Made by a program: the position numbers and the translations under genes. Positions 32,783-42,014 of a stretch of 64,000 bases of DNA are shown here, one piece after another. Every line of letters begins with the position of its first letter. Within the stretch, counting starts at the first letter, position 1. A model generated the notes under the pieces. That model was not told the DNA's origin. It saw only the letters and a program-made list of their open reading frames with translations, and did no database searches. This DNA is from Mucilaginibacter conchicola (lineage in GTDB: Bacteria; Bacteroidota; Bacteroidia; Sphingobacteriales; Sphingobacteriaceae): NCBI RefSeq assembly GCF_003432115.1, contig NZ_QWDC01000004.1, forward strand, positions 332,709-396,708, given 5' to 3'.

Positions 32783-33218
32783 ATGCTCCTACGTACTCAA
32801 AACGATTACTATCGTTGTTGCGTTCGCGGCGCAGTTTGTTTTCTTTTGATAGTTTGAGCAGGATGCCGGATAATTCTGATGTTTTAAAATCCGAATTGAA
32901 TTTTTCGCGGCAGTATTCGGCAATAGCCGATATCGAGTGTGGTGTCCTGAAATAATCGCTGGTAAGCAGTTGGTTCAATACTTTGGTAGCACCTGGCTTT
33001 TTGCGGTTATTTGCATCGTCATCATGTTCGCCGCCGGCCGCTCGTCTTCCCCGTTTATTGAAAACTTCTGATCCTTCCGCTTCACCTTTCTCTGCCTCTA
33101 TCATCTCGTCTAAAAGCCTTTCTACAACTTTAACCTGTACTGCTTCAGACTGGAAAGAATTAACAACTTCAGCAAGCTCTGTAAGTTGTTTTTTTAATTT
33201 TTCAATATATCTGTTCAT
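32781..33218 (-). CDS. Unknown protein with coiled coil and winged-helix-like end
   Basis: A 145-residue protein I cannot name. Residues 1-45 form a likely coiled coil (YIEKLKKQLTELAEVVNSFQ and on). Residues 46-80 are a charged, low-complexity linker (EAEGSEVFNKRGRRAAGGEH). Residues 85-145 look like a small winged helix: LLTSDYFRTPHSISAIAEYC, FKTSELSGILLKLSKENKLR and a basic end. DNA or RNA binding is plausible but is inference. No signal peptide, and it is not clearly part of an operon. Confidence 0.65.
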   Translation of the reverse strand: MNRYIEKLKKQLTELAEVVNSFQSEAVQVKVVERLLDEMIEAEKGEAEGSEVFNKRGRRAAGGEHDDDANNRKKPGATKVLNQLLTSDYFRTPHSISAIAEYCREKFNSDFKTSELSGILLKLSKENKLRRERNNDSNRFEYVGA

Positions 33219-33335
33219 CTCTCTAAATATCCTCTCTTCTATAATCTTAATACGTCACAGGCGATGAAATAATAACAGCCGTTATTAAATATATTATTAT
33301 AACGCCGCCGTGTAATTATATTATCTTAACTATAC

Positions 33336-33369
33336 AAAAAAAGCGCCTTTCAGTTACATGAAGGCGCTT
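33336..33369 (-). terminator. Intrinsic terminator of the lysine transaminase gene
   Basis: On the minus strand, stem AAGCGCCTT / AAGGCGCTT with an 11-base loop, followed by seven T residues. Confidence 0.8.
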
Positions 33370-33392
33370 GTAGCAATATTATTACAAATTAA

Positions 33393-34715
33393 CTATAGCT
33401 TTGGTAATATCTGTTCCATTACACCAAGGCCGGCATCAATGTTTTCTTTCTCGATAATAAGCGCAGGCCTAAAGCGTATGGTTTTATCGCCACAGCCCAG
33501 GAACATTACATGTTGCTGTAAGCCCAGGTCCATAAAGCGGTTACGGGTGGCTGCATCAGGGAAATCAAAGGCCGTTAACAGGCCCTTGCCGCGCACATTG
33601 GTGATATTATTGTTTTTAGCAGCAATATCTTTTAAGCGCTGTTGCAGGTAAGCACCGGTTTCGGCGGCTTTATCGCAAAGCTTATCTTCTTCTATAATAT
33701 CTAATATTTTGGCCGAGCGTACCATATCTACCAGGTTACCGCCCCAGGTAGAGTTAATGCGCGATGAAGTATTAAATACGTTATGCTCTACCTCATCTAC
33801 ACGCGTGCCGGCTAAAATACCACACACCTGCATCTTTTTACCGAAGGCAATAATATCCGGCCTTGCCTTGTCGCCAAAGTGCTCATGCAGCCAGAATTTT
33901 CCGCTTAAGCCCACGCCGGTTTGCACTTCATCGTAGATCAGTAGGGCATCGTTCTCATCAGCCAGTATGCGTAGTTGCTCCAAAAACTCCTGGCGCACGT
34001 GCTTATCGCCACCCTCAGATTGTACAGGCTCTATGATGATGGCACAGATATCATCTTTGTTGTCTACAAACGCTTGTTTTATCTGGGCGATAGATTGATC
34101 CTCACGGAATATCAGATCCTGCAGGTTATCATCCGTAAGCGGGAAACGAATCTCTGGCACAGATACCCTTGGCCAGTCGAATTTGGCGAACCATTTGGTT
34201 TTAACAGGCTGTGTGTTGGTTAAACTCAAGGTATAACCCGAGCGACCATGAAAAGCATGTTCAAAGTGCAATACTTTATGGCCTTTTTCTTCGGTGTAGC
34301 CTTTGGCGAAGTTTTTCTGTACCTTCCAGTCCATAGCGGTTTTTAATGCGTTTTCGATGGCTAAAGAACCACCAGCAATAAAGAAGGCATGCGGCAGGTA
34401 ATCGGGGATGCCTACACGATCAAAGGTGTCAACAAATTGGGCGTATTGTTCGGTGTAGATGTCAGAGTTTGATGGGTTGGTTAATGCCGCCAGCATCAGG
34501 TTCTTTTTAAAACCTTCATCATTCAGCATTTTGGGGTGATTGTAGCCCAGTGGCACCGACGCAAAGCAGGTGAAAAAGTCTAACAGGGTACGGTTGTTCT
34601 TAGCGTCGTAAATGTGTACGCCCTGGCTGCGTTCCATATCAAAAGTAAGATCGAAACCATCGGCTAAAATATGTTTGCTCAAAGTATCATGAACAGTTTG
34701 CGGAGTAACTTTCAT
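33393..34715 (-). CDS. lat: L-lysine 6-transaminase
   Basis: PLP-dependent class III aminotransferase, 440 residues, that converts lysine to 2-aminoadipate semialdehyde (then piperideine-6-carboxylate). It matches LAT rather than ornithine or acetylornithine enzymes: FDMERSQGVHIYDAKNNRTLLDFFTCFASVPLGYNHP (two adjoining stretches), NPSNSDIYTEQYA, HAFHGRSGYTLSLTNT, IYDEVQTGVGLSG (Asp to the pyridine nitrogen) and AFGKKMQV with the Schiff-base lysine at about residue 293. ATG 34715 (MKVTPQTV) is preferred over 34724. It stands alone; the partner aldehyde dehydrogenase is not adjacent. Confidence 0.93.
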   Translation of the reverse strand: MKVTPQTVHDTLSKHILADGFDLTFDMERSQGVHIYDAKNNRTLLDFFTCFASVPLGYNHPKMLNDEGFKKNLMLAALTNPSNSDIYTEQYAQFVDTFDRVGIPDYLPHAFFIAGGSLAIENALKTAMDWKVQKNFAKGYTEEKGHKVLHFEHAFHGRSGYTLSLTNTQPVKTKWFAKFDWPRVSVPEIRFPLTDDNLQDLIFREDQSIAQIKQAFVDNKDDICAIIIEPVQSEGGDKHVRQEFLEQLRILADENDALLIYDEVQTGVGLSGKFWLHEHFGDKARPDIIAFGKKMQVCGILAGTRVDEVEHNVFNTSSRINSTWGGNLVDMVRSAKILDIIEEDKLCDKAAETGAYLQQRLKDIAAKNNNITNVRGKGLLTAFDFPDAATRNRFMDLGLQQHVMFLGCGDKTIRFRPALIIEKENIDAGLGVMEQILPKL

Positions 34716-34920
34716 TTGGTGCATGTACAGGTATATTGGTTTATATCAAATATAGGGAAATGCCCACAGGAACGGTAGTTTTGCGGTTTTTGAACCGTAA
34801 GGCCAAAAAGTAACTTTAAATTAACTAAACCTGTTTTTTGTACCGATGTGCAGACTGGTATGAAAATATTTTTCAAAAAAAATGCGCAAAGGTGGCTTTT
34901 CGACTTGCTATTTCGGGTAG

Positions 34921-35124
34921 GGTAGCTCGTATGGAGCAAAAGAATTTCAGTGATGATTAGCTACAAAGCGGTAGCCCCTACGGGGCAACATGGTAGAGAG
35001 CGTAAGTGATAATAAGTTATAATAGCCTTCTGCATGCAATTACAAAACAAATCCAATGTCCCTTAGGGACTATCGCTTTGTAGAAAAAATATTGAACGAG
35101 ATTTTGCTCGGTAGGAGCTACCCC
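34921..35124. repeat. BIME-like mosaic of GTAG palindromes, copy 1
   Basis: Four REP-like units, each GTAG plus a short palindrome, in two opposite orientations. Forward units are GTAGCTCGTATGGAGC (34922) and GTAGCCCCTACGGGGC (34971); inverted units are at 35057-35074 and 35101-35124. The inner pair also carries ACAAAGCG / CGCTTTGT. The design is shared with 59448-59645. GTAG-headed palindromes are the hallmark of REPs processed by RAYT (TnpA-REP) transposases. With 35176-35317 it accounts for most of the 629-bp gap between lat and lolA; 34716-34920 shows nothing I can name. Confidence 0.7.
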
Positions 35125-35175
35125 TAAAGGCATTTGCTCATCAATTGATGAATCTATATTAAGTCGCTTGTGCAG

Positions 35176-35317
35176 TTGACTCATCCCGACATCGCTGGAG
35201 CTTGTCGGCCCTCTCTACGCAAGCGTAAAGAGGGTAAAGAAGTAGATATTTTTCTTACCCTCTTTGCTGCAAGCAGCAGAGAGGGTGGTCGAGCGAAGTA
35301 AAGACCGGGTGAGTCAA
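35176..35317. repeat. GACTCATCCCG...CGGGTGAGTC palindromic repeat
   Basis: Outer arms TTGACTCATCCCG and CCGGGTGAGTCAA, inner arms CCCTCTCT / AGAGAGGG and AAAGAGGGTA / TACCCTCTTT-like. Same family as 9057-9174. Confidence 0.75.
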
Positions 35318-35344
35318 ATATAAAATTGACAATTACCCCGATAT

Positions 35345-36016
35345 TTATCGCAAATCAACCAATTCGGCCTTCGGATAAGCTTTCTTATCAAACGTAAACA
35401 CACTCTCGGCAACCTTTACATTTGGGGTAAAGCTGCGCAGGGCATAGGTGTACTTGCTGCCGTTCTTATCAAATATCTGGGCGCTGTACAGCTGGTTCTT
35501 AGCCTTGTCTATCATCAGCCTCACTTTAAAATAGCTCGATTTTTCGGCAGTAGGGGTAAGGTCAATCACCTGGTAGGTTTTGCCGCCTGCTGTTTGCAGG
35601 CCGGTGTAAATGTATTTGTAGCCGCTTTCGTAAATAGTAAAGATCTTGCCGGGATTAAAGCCCTCCTCGCTGTTATCGGCGTTGCTCAGCTGCACCTCGT
35701 TGGCATCCTGTAGATACGTCCATTGGCTTTTACCATCGCTGATAATTTCCTGGTTAACCGTTTTTTTGCCCGGCTCCAAAACCGTTACTTTATACTTATT
35801 GGTTTTTGCACTGGATATAAGGGTACCGCTTTGGGTTGATTTGAAATTGGCCTGCTGATTATCAATACTCAGCGTAAAATCGGCTTTAACTACATTGTAA
35901 GTGCGGTATTGCTTGCTCAGTTTATTTAAGATGTTTTTTGCTTCAACATCTTTTTGGGCAAAGGCTGATGTTACGGTTATTGCGGATAATAATATATATG
36001 CGAAAAACTTTTTCAT
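35345..36016 (-). CDS. lolA: Outer-membrane lipoprotein carrier protein LolA
   Basis: Periplasmic chaperone of 223 residues that carries lipoproteins from the LolCDE complex to the outer membrane. Signal peptide 1-20 (MKKFFAYILLSAITVTSAFA). The mature part shows the half-barrel pattern of the family: DFTLSIDNQQANFKSTQSGTL, KYKVTVLEPGKKTVNQEIISDGKSQWTYL and GYKYIYTGLQTAGGKTYQVIDLTP. Bacteroidota LolA proteins are divergent but this is a clear member. It lies 76 bases downstream of ftsK on the same strand; ftsK-lolA adjacency is frequent in bacteria and supports the call. Confidence 0.9.
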   Translation of the reverse strand: MKKFFAYILLSAITVTSAFAQKDVEAKNILNKLSKQYRTYNVVKADFTLSIDNQQANFKSTQSGTLISSAKTNKYKVTVLEPGKKTVNQEIISDGKSQWTYLQDANEVQLSNADNSEEGFNPGKIFTIYESGYKYIYTGLQTAGGKTYQVIDLTPTAEKSSYFKVRLMIDKAKNQLYSAQIFDKNGSKYTYALRSFTPNVKVAESVFTFDKKAYPKAELVDLR

Positions 36017-36092
36017 GTACGGTATAAATTTAAAAGCACACTGATAACCATTATGCTGTATAATGGTTTAGAGCGATAGCAGATAAATTGGT

Positions 36093-38699
36093 TTAATCGC
36101 GCGGTTTTTGTAATTCTTCAAGGTGGCGCTCAAGGCTGTACTCATCAGGAAATAATACCTCACGAGCTTTGCTGCCCTCAAACGGGCCTACAATACCGGC
36201 AGCTTCCAGCTGATCGATAATACGGCCTGCACGGTTATAACCTAACTTCATTTTACGCTGAATGAGCGATGTAGAACCTTGCTGATGCAGTACAATTAAT
36301 CGTGCAGCTTCTTCAAACATCGAATCGCGGTCATCCGGATCAAAATCTTTAGGGCTGCTTCCGGCTTCGCCGTCGCCAACATACTCAGGCAGTAACAGGG
36401 CGGTAGGGTAGCCACGCTGATTGCCAATAAAGTCTGATATTTTCTCTACCTCAGGCGTATCTACAAAGGCACACTGCAAACGGATGAGATCGCTGCCTGT
36501 AGATAACAACATATCCCCGCGACCGATCAACTGATCGGCACCGCCCGCATCCAGGATGGTGCGCGAATCTATTTTAGATAATACCCTGAACGCTAAACGA
36601 GCCGGGAAGTTGGCTTTAATAGTACCCGTAATAACGTTAACCGAAGGCCTCTGCGTAGCAATAACCAGGTGGATACCCACCGCACGGGCCAGTTGCGCCA
36701 AACGGGCAATAGGCTGCTCAACCTCTTTACCGGCGGTCATCATCAGGTCGGCAAACTCATCAATTACCAGTACAATAAATGGCAGGTAACGGTGTTTCTC
36801 GGGGTCGCTTATTTTACGGTTTACGTATTTGGCGTTGTACTCTTTAAGGTTACGTACCTGTGCATCTTTCAGCAGATCGTAACGCTGGTCCATCTCAATA
36901 CAAAGGGAGTTGAGGGTGTTTACCACCTTTTTGGTATCGGTGATAATGGCATCGCTCTCATCGGGCAGTTTAGCCAAAAAGTGCCTTTCTATCTTGCGGA
37001 AAAGCGTTAACTCTACCTTTTTAGGATCCACCAACACGAACTTTAGCTCGGCAGGGTGGCGCTTGTATAGCAGCGATACCAGGATAGCATTGATACCAAC
37101 CGATTTACCCTGGCCGGTAGCACCCGCAACCAGTAAGTGGGGCATCTTAGCCAAATCGGCAATAAATACTTCGTTAGAGATGGTTTTACCCAGCGCAATT
37201 GGCAGATCCATGGTGTTACTCTGCCATTTTTCGGTAGCCAGTACTGATCGCATGGAAACCATCTCGGGGTGTTGGTTTGGTACCTCTATACCTATAGTAC
37301 CTTTACCCGGCATGGGCGCTATGATACGGATACCCAACGCAGCAAGGCTAAGGGCGATATCGTCCTCTAAGTTTTTAATTTTAGAGATCCGCACGCCCGG
37401 CGCAGGGATAATTTCATACAACGTAACCGTTGGGCCGATGGTGGCTTTTATCTTATCTATCTCGATATTGTAGTGGTTAAGCGTCTCAACAATTTTGTTC
37501 TTGTTGGCTTCCAGCTCGTCCGCATCTACCGAAATTTTAGCCGTGCCGTAGTTCTCTAACAGATCTAACGTTGGCAGTTTGTATGATGCCAGCTCCAGCT
37601 TATGATCATACGTACCGAATTGCTCTACCAGGCTTTTGGCTTTATCGGTGTCGCTTTCCTCGATGCTCATCACCGGGTTAGGGCGCTCTACATCAATAGT
37701 AAACGGTATTTCAGTTTCTTCCTCAACTTCCTGCACTTTTTCAGGCACAGGCGTTACCTCTGGTGTAAGCACAACAGGCTCGTGGTAAGTGTTTACCGGT
37801 GTAGGCATCACCTGCTGCTGCATTACAGGTTCAACAACTGCGGCAGCGGCAGCTTCTGCAGCCAACATATCTTTAATACGGTTGTTGGCGCCATTGCGCG
37901 GCCATTCAACAGGGATAGAAATATCTTCGTTCTCCAACTCAACAGGCTCCGGCGCTATTACAGGAGCAACATCATCATTAAGGCGCTGCTTGCGGGCAGG
38001 TAATTTAAAGTCGATGTTGTAAGCGATAACCAATACGGCCAGCGCCAAAAATATAAGCAGGAAACCTGTACCTGATTGGCCTATCTGCGCAGCCAGCAAG
38101 CGGTTGGTCCAGAAACCGAAGTTACCCTCGGCAAAGTGCGGATAGTCTGACACGAAGGCGTGTACAAAACCAATGGTTACCGATAAAAATACAATACTGA
38201 AAAGCGTATACGCCAGCATTTTGCTTACCGAGAATAGCCTGATCTTGAACAACAAGCGGTAACCTATAATAAAGAAGATGAACACGAACAGGAACGAGGC
38301 CACACCAAACCACTCAAAAATAAACTGGTTTGATAGCAGCGCGCCGAATTTACCCAGCCAGTTGTCAACCACAGGGTTGGCTACGCCGTTCTCTATGAGC
38401 TCTTTGGTGGTTTTAAACAGGTTGCCCCAACCGCCGTTGGCTTTTGATACATAGCTTTGGTCCTGTTGCCAGGTGAACAGGTAGGATGTGAAGGCGATAA
38501 GGAAAAACACCGACAACACCAGCGAGAACAGGCCAACTATTTTGATGATACGGCCATCGCGCAGGTTAAACATGGGCAGGCGCTCGGTTTGCTGCTGCCT
38601 TGCAGGGCGCTCGCGTTGTGGTTTTTTACCGCCGGTTTCGCGTGGCTGATTTTCTTCTTTAAAGCTGTTAGATCGAAATTGATTTCCTTTGACCGGCAT
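36093..38699 (-). CDS. ftsK: DNA translocase FtsK
   Basis: Septum-located DNA pump of 868 residues that clears and resolves chromosomes at division. Four membrane helices lie within about 50-240. A variable acidic, proline-rich linker (about 245-345) follows. The motor domain has Walker A GATGQGKSVGINAIL (about residue 525-540), Walker B IVLVIDEFADLMM, and ATQRPSVNVITGTIKANFPARLAF. The C-terminal gamma winged helix (STSLIQRKMKLGYNRAGRII) should read polar KOPS sequences. The basic N-terminus is extended. Promoter box at 38719-38726; lolA follows. Confidence 0.96.
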   Translation of the reverse strand: MPVKGNQFRSNSFKEENQPRETGGKKPQRERPARQQQTERLPMFNLRDGRIIKIVGLFSLVLSVFFLIAFTSYLFTWQQDQSYVSKANGGWGNLFKTTKELIENGVANPVVDNWLGKFGALLSNQFIFEWFGVASFLFVFIFFIIGYRLLFKIRLFSVSKMLAYTLFSIVFLSVTIGFVHAFVSDYPHFAEGNFGFWTNRLLAAQIGQSGTGFLLIFLALAVLVIAYNIDFKLPARKQRLNDDVAPVIAPEPVELENEDISIPVEWPRNGANNRIKDMLAAEAAAAAVVEPVMQQQVMPTPVNTYHEPVVLTPEVTPVPEKVQEVEEETEIPFTIDVERPNPVMSIEESDTDKAKSLVEQFGTYDHKLELASYKLPTLDLLENYGTAKISVDADELEANKNKIVETLNHYNIEIDKIKATIGPTVTLYEIIPAPGVRISKIKNLEDDIALSLAALGIRIIAPMPGKGTIGIEVPNQHPEMVSMRSVLATEKWQSNTMDLPIALGKTISNEVFIADLAKMPHLLVAGATGQGKSVGINAILVSLLYKRHPAELKFVLVDPKKVELTLFRKIERHFLAKLPDESDAIITDTKKVVNTLNSLCIEMDQRYDLLKDAQVRNLKEYNAKYVNRKISDPEKHRYLPFIVLVIDEFADLMMTAGKEVEQPIARLAQLARAVGIHLVIATQRPSVNVITGTIKANFPARLAFRVLSKIDSRTILDAGGADQLIGRGDMLLSTGSDLIRLQCAFVDTPEVEKISDFIGNQRGYPTALLLPEYVGDGEAGSSPKDFDPDDRDSMFEEAARLIVLHQQGSTSLIQRKMKLGYNRAGRIIDQLEAAGIVGPFEGSKAREVLFPDEYSLERHLEELQKPRD

Positions 38700-38718
38700 C
38701 CTTCACTCGTGGTTTTTG

Positions 38719-38726
38719 CAAATATA
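38719..38726 (-). promoter_or_regulatory. -7 promoter box of ftsK
   Basis: On the minus strand TATATTTG then C, full match to TAnnTTTG, 19 bases before the ftsK ATG. Confidence 0.6.
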
Positions 38727-38784
38727 AAGTTATTCAAAATCTAAGAAGAAACAATAATGCAGCAGTTGGCAGTTTGTTAATAAT

Positions 38785-38902
38785 TGTCATGGTGAGCCTG
38801 TCGAACCACTTGGCCCTTGTTGGTGTTGTCACCAACAAGCCGCGTTCAGGTGAAGCGTTAGAGCCTTGCATATATGTTGTTGGTGACAACACCAACAAGG
38901 GC
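38785..38902. repeat. Palindromic element with 26-bp perfect inverted repeats
   Basis: Starts with TGTCATGGTGAGCCTGTCGA (as at 6197). Then a 26-bp perfect inverted repeat: arms 38813-38838 (beginning GCCCTTGTTGGTG) and 38877-38902 (ending CACCAACAAGGGC). Each arm is itself nearly self-complementary (TTGTTGGTG...CACCAACAA), so cruciform or nested hairpin forms are possible. Confidence 0.8.
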
Positions 38903-38913
38903 GGAGATATTTA

Positions 38914-38950
38914 AAATAAAAAGATACGCCTGTTACCAAACGTACCTTTT
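38914..38950 (-). terminator. Probable terminator of the second small beta-barrel gene
   Basis: On the minus strand AAAAGGTACG pairs with CGTATCTTTT (one G-T pair), then a T-rich run. Confidence 0.55.
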
Positions 38951-38968
38951 CAATATCAAGAGGTTTAT

Positions 38969-39514
38969 TTACAGTCCAAAGCCATAAGCCACACGCAGGC
39001 CAATTACGTTGTTACTGTAGCCGTTAGCTTTAAAGTTTTCGTAACGAACGCCAACGTCCCATTTTTTGTTAGCGTAGCCGAAACCGCCTGAAGACATAAA
39101 TTTAGAATCGCCGCCACCGTTATCAACCTGGAAACCTATACCGGCTTCTGCACCTATATAAATGTTAGAGGTTACAAAAGCCTTAAGTCCCAGTTTTACG
39201 GGGATAAGATCCAGATCGTTTTTGATGGTGTACTGTTGTCCGTTAAACTCAGCTGGTATAGCCTTCGGGAAGAAGTGATAAAGCCCCGATGTAAACGTGA
39301 TGGCCACATGGTCATTAATGCCGTATTGTAAGCGCGGCGTAATACCCAGGCCAAAGTTAGTACTCTTACTAAGTTGGCCAACCGGTGCCAGGCCATCTAA
39401 GCCGATGCCGAAGCGCAGTTTGCTTTTTTGAATGGATTGGGCGTTTGACCGCGTGCCGATGAATAATGCCGACACTGTTAAGAGAATTGCGAATAGTTTT
39501 GTTGCTTGGTTCAT
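38969..39514 (-). CDS. Small outer-membrane beta-barrel protein (paralogue)
   Basis: A 181-residue exported barrel with signal peptide 1-25 (ending SNAQS). The mature protein matches the product of 19245-19763 in order and spacing: FGIGLDGLAPVG, GITPRLQYGINDHVAITFTSGLYHFF, IPVKLGLKAFVTSNIYIGAEAGIG, SSGGFGYANKKWDVGVRYENF and the end IGLRVAYGFGL. The function of these barrels is unknown; passive pores or stress-induced envelope proteins are possibilities. The two loci are 19 kb apart and otherwise unrelated. Confidence 0.77.
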   Translation of the reverse strand: MNQATKLFAILLTVSALFIGTRSNAQSIQKSKLRFGIGLDGLAPVGQLSKSTNFGLGITPRLQYGINDHVAITFTSGLYHFFPKAIPAEFNGQQYTIKNDLDLIPVKLGLKAFVTSNIYIGAEAGIGFQVDNGGGDSKFMSSGGFGYANKKWDVGVRYENFKANGYSNNVIGLRVAYGFGL

Positions 39515-39670
39515 GTGTTTATTGTTTGATTAGGCATCAAACGGCAAAAACACAAAAAATTGTAGCCTTTAACTTTATTTAACATAATGTAAAAAGGCTG
39601 CCAAAAGTCCTTAAGAAAATAGGGCAGGCGGTGTTTATAAATAATTGAAATTTTTGTATTATTACGGTTA

Positions 39671-40321
39671 ATGAGCATAGAAAATCTCGAAGAATACATT
39701 GCCAACGCCGATCTGGAGCAATTACAAACCCTGCTGGCTAACCATCCTGAACTGGCGACCGCTAAAACCAGTTTAAATGTATCTCCGCTGATGCTTTCAT
39801 GCTATTACAAAAAGCCGCAGGTAACCGAGATCTTGCTCAGCCATGTTACCAATCCCGACCTGTTTGAAGCCTCGGCCGCCGGAGCTTTTGATAATGTGGC
39901 TTATCTGGTAACTGCACATCCCGGTAGGATAGATTATTATGCCGAAGATGGTTTTACCGCCCTTGGCCTGGCCTGCTATTTTGGCCATTATGATATAGCA
40001 CGTTATTTGGTGCTGAAAGGTGCCGACGTAAATAAACCATCAGATAATGGCTTTAACGTTTACCCGCTGCACTCGGCCGCAGCCGGCGATTTTACCAATA
40101 CCGCCCGCATGCTGATAGATAATGGCGCCGATGTGAATGTGAAACAACGCTCGGGGGCTACGCCGCTGCACTCCGCCGCGCAAAATGGTAATCTGGAATT
40201 ATTGATTCTTTTGCTTGAAACCGGTGCCCATGTCGATATTCGCATGGAAGGCGGTAAACTCCCCGCCGATCTTGCCCGCGAGAAAGGTTTTGAAGAGATA
40301 GCCGAGATATTGGAGAGTTAG
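39671..40321 (+). CDS. Ankyrin-repeat protein
   Basis: A 216-residue protein made of five to six ankyrin repeats without signal peptide or other domain. Clear units are DGFTALGLACYFGHYDIARYLVLKGADVNK, YPLHSAAAGDFTNTARMLIDNGADVNVK (two parts) and GATPLHSAAQNGNLELLILLLETGAHVD, then a capping helix with LPADLAREKGFEEIAEIL. Ankyrin stacks bind other proteins; the partner is unknown. It is divergent from the barrel gene and followed by the serine hydrolase gene. Confidence 0.88.
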   Translation: MSIENLEEYIANADLEQLQTLLANHPELATAKTSLNVSPLMLSCYYKKPQVTEILLSHVTNPDLFEASAAGAFDNVAYLVTAHPGRIDYYAEDGFTALGLACYFGHYDIARYLVLKGADVNKPSDNGFNVYPLHSAAAGDFTNTARMLIDNGADVNVKQRSGATPLHSAAQNGNLELLILLLETGAHVDIRMEGGKLPADLAREKGFEEIAEILES

Positions 40322-40401
40322 GTATATGCCGGGATATTAATGATCTAATTATCCTGTAACAACTTACATGGGTTTTTATCCAATATCTAAACCTATCAAC
40401 C

Positions 40402-41730
40402 ATGATCAAAAAAATACTCGCGTTAGCATTAACTGCCGCTGGTTTAGCAGCATCCGTACAAGCGCAAACCATAAACAAGCCACGTTTAGATAGCCTGTTA
40501 AATGTACTTGCTGCTAATAACAAAAGCATGGGCAGCCTGGCTATATCGCAAAACGGCCAAATAGTTTATCAGAAAAGCATAGGTAACGCGGCTATCGATA
40601 GCCCGGCCACCATCCCGGCTACGGCCAAAACCAAATATAGGATAGGGTCTATCAGTAAAATGTTTACGGGTGTTATGGTAATGCAGCTGGTAGAGGAAGG
40701 GAAACTTACGTTGGAAACTACACTGGATAAATTTTATCCGCAGGTGCCAAATGCAGCTAAAATAACCATAGGTATGATGCTGAACCATCATAGCGGCCTG
40801 CACAATTTTACCAATGATCCTGCCTACAACACCTATATGCTGGCCCCGCAAACGCATGAGCAATTGCTGGCCAGGATAGCCGCCATGAAACCGGATTTTG
40901 AGCCGGGTAGCAAAGCCCAATACAGCAATACCAACTTTGTTTTGTTAAGCTACGTTATTGAAAAAATTACTCAAAAGAGTTACGCGGAGTTGGTAAAACA
41001 GCGCGTGGTAAATAAAATTGGTTTAAAGGATACTTACTATGGCGTTAAAACCAACACGGCCAATAACGAGGCGCTATCTTATACGTACGATGGCAAGTGG
41101 AACAAGTTTGCGGAAACAGATATGAGCATACCATCCGGTGCGGGGGCTATGGTATCTACCCCGGCCGATCTGGATAAATTTATTGAATCGCTATTTGCGG
41201 GCAAACTGGTGAAGCCAGCCACGCTCGAACTGATGAAAACCATGAAGGATGGCTATGGCATGGCGATGTTTTTGACAATTAACGGCGATAAACAAAGCTA
41301 CGGGCATGGTGGTGCCATAGATGCCTACCGGTCGGAGTTGGCGTATTTCCCGGTGGAGAAGATTGCGATATGTTATATCAGTAACGGTGGCAGTTATGGT
41401 ATTGATAAGATATTTAAGGGTGTAAAAAGTATTGTTTTAAACCAAACATATACTATACCAACATTTAAAACCCTTGCGCTTAAAACCGAAGATCTTGATA
41501 AATATCTTGGTGTTTACACCAGCCCCGATTTTCCTGTTAAGATCACCATGAGTAAAGACAATACCACGCTGGTAGGCACGGCTGCCGGGCAAAGCGCCAT
41601 TAAGTTTGATGCAGTCGCAAAAAATGTGTTCGAGTTTGAACCTTACGACATCCATTTAGAGTTTGATGTTGATAAAGGTCAATTTATATTGACACAACGC
41701 GGCAAGATAACGGTATTTACAAAGGAGTAA
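40402..41730 (+). CDS. Serine hydrolase, beta-lactamase class C / penicillin-binding family
   Basis: A 442-residue exported hydrolase. Signal peptide 1-21 (ending SVQAQ). The active-site set of class C/EstB-type enzymes is present: SxxK in SISKMFTGVM (about residues 77-80), the tyrosine motif YSNTNF (about 174), and HGGAIDAYRS replacing KTG. The C-terminal 110 residues form an extra strand-rich domain (KTEDLDKYLGVYTSPDFP...) often found in these proteins. It is probably a periplasmic peptidase or esterase; true beta-lactamase activity is not implied. Confidence 0.87.
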   Translation: MIKKILALALTAAGLAASVQAQTINKPRLDSLLNVLAANNKSMGSLAISQNGQIVYQKSIGNAAIDSPATIPATAKTKYRIGSISKMFTGVMVMQLVEEGKLTLETTLDKFYPQVPNAAKITIGMMLNHHSGLHNFTNDPAYNTYMLAPQTHEQLLARIAAMKPDFEPGSKAQYSNTNFVLLSYVIEKITQKSYAELVKQRVVNKIGLKDTYYGVKTNTANNEALSYTYDGKWNKFAETDMSIPSGAGAMVSTPADLDKFIESLFAGKLVKPATLELMKTMKDGYGMAMFLTINGDKQSYGHGGAIDAYRSELAYFPVEKIAICYISNGGSYGIDKIFKGVKSIVLNQTYTIPTFKTLALKTEDLDKYLGVYTSPDFPVKITMSKDNTTLVGTAAGQSAIKFDAVAKNVFEFEPYDIHLEFDVDKGQFILTQRGKITVFTKE

Positions 41731-41739
41731 ATCGCAGTT

Positions 41740-41928
41740 TTATTCAAACTGCAATTCCCACTTATTTTCGCCGCCATCAACAACGCGGAAAATAGTTTTC
41801 TCTACTGATCTATCGCTGTCTGCCGATACGATGCGGATGGTCTCGTGGTCGTGATATTCTATCTCATTCATTGGCACCATCACTGCGGTAAGTGTAGATG
41901 GGTCGCCGGGTACGGTTATGGTTTTCAT
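41740..41928 (-). CDS. Small protein of unknown function
   Basis: A 62-residue soluble protein, not recognised. ATG 41928 (MKTITVPGDPSTLTAVMVPM) is preferred; the upstream start adds 22 residues of different composition. It is rich in acidic residues and has a HDH triplet. It ends 10 bases from the convergent serine hydrolase stop. Coding nature is moderate: short, but with codon use like its neighbours. Confidence 0.5.
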   Translation of the reverse strand: MKTITVPGDPSTLTAVMVPMNEIEYHDHETIRIVSADSDRSVEKTIFRVVDGGENKWELQFE

Positions 41929-41988
41929 GGTTTTAGCGTTTATATGAGAGGATAACAATGGGGGATGGAAATGGTTTACTATTCCACA

Positions 41989-42014
41989 CGTCATTGCGAG
42001 GTACGAAGCTATCT
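41989..42014. repeat. Half palindrome CGTCATTGCGAGG at the left edge of copy A
   Basis: CGTCATTGCGAGGTACGAAG then CTATCT, the left arm of the GTCATTGCGAG family without its right arm, fused directly to copy A of the large repeat. A similar half lies directly before copy B (51086-51117). Confidence 0.6.
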
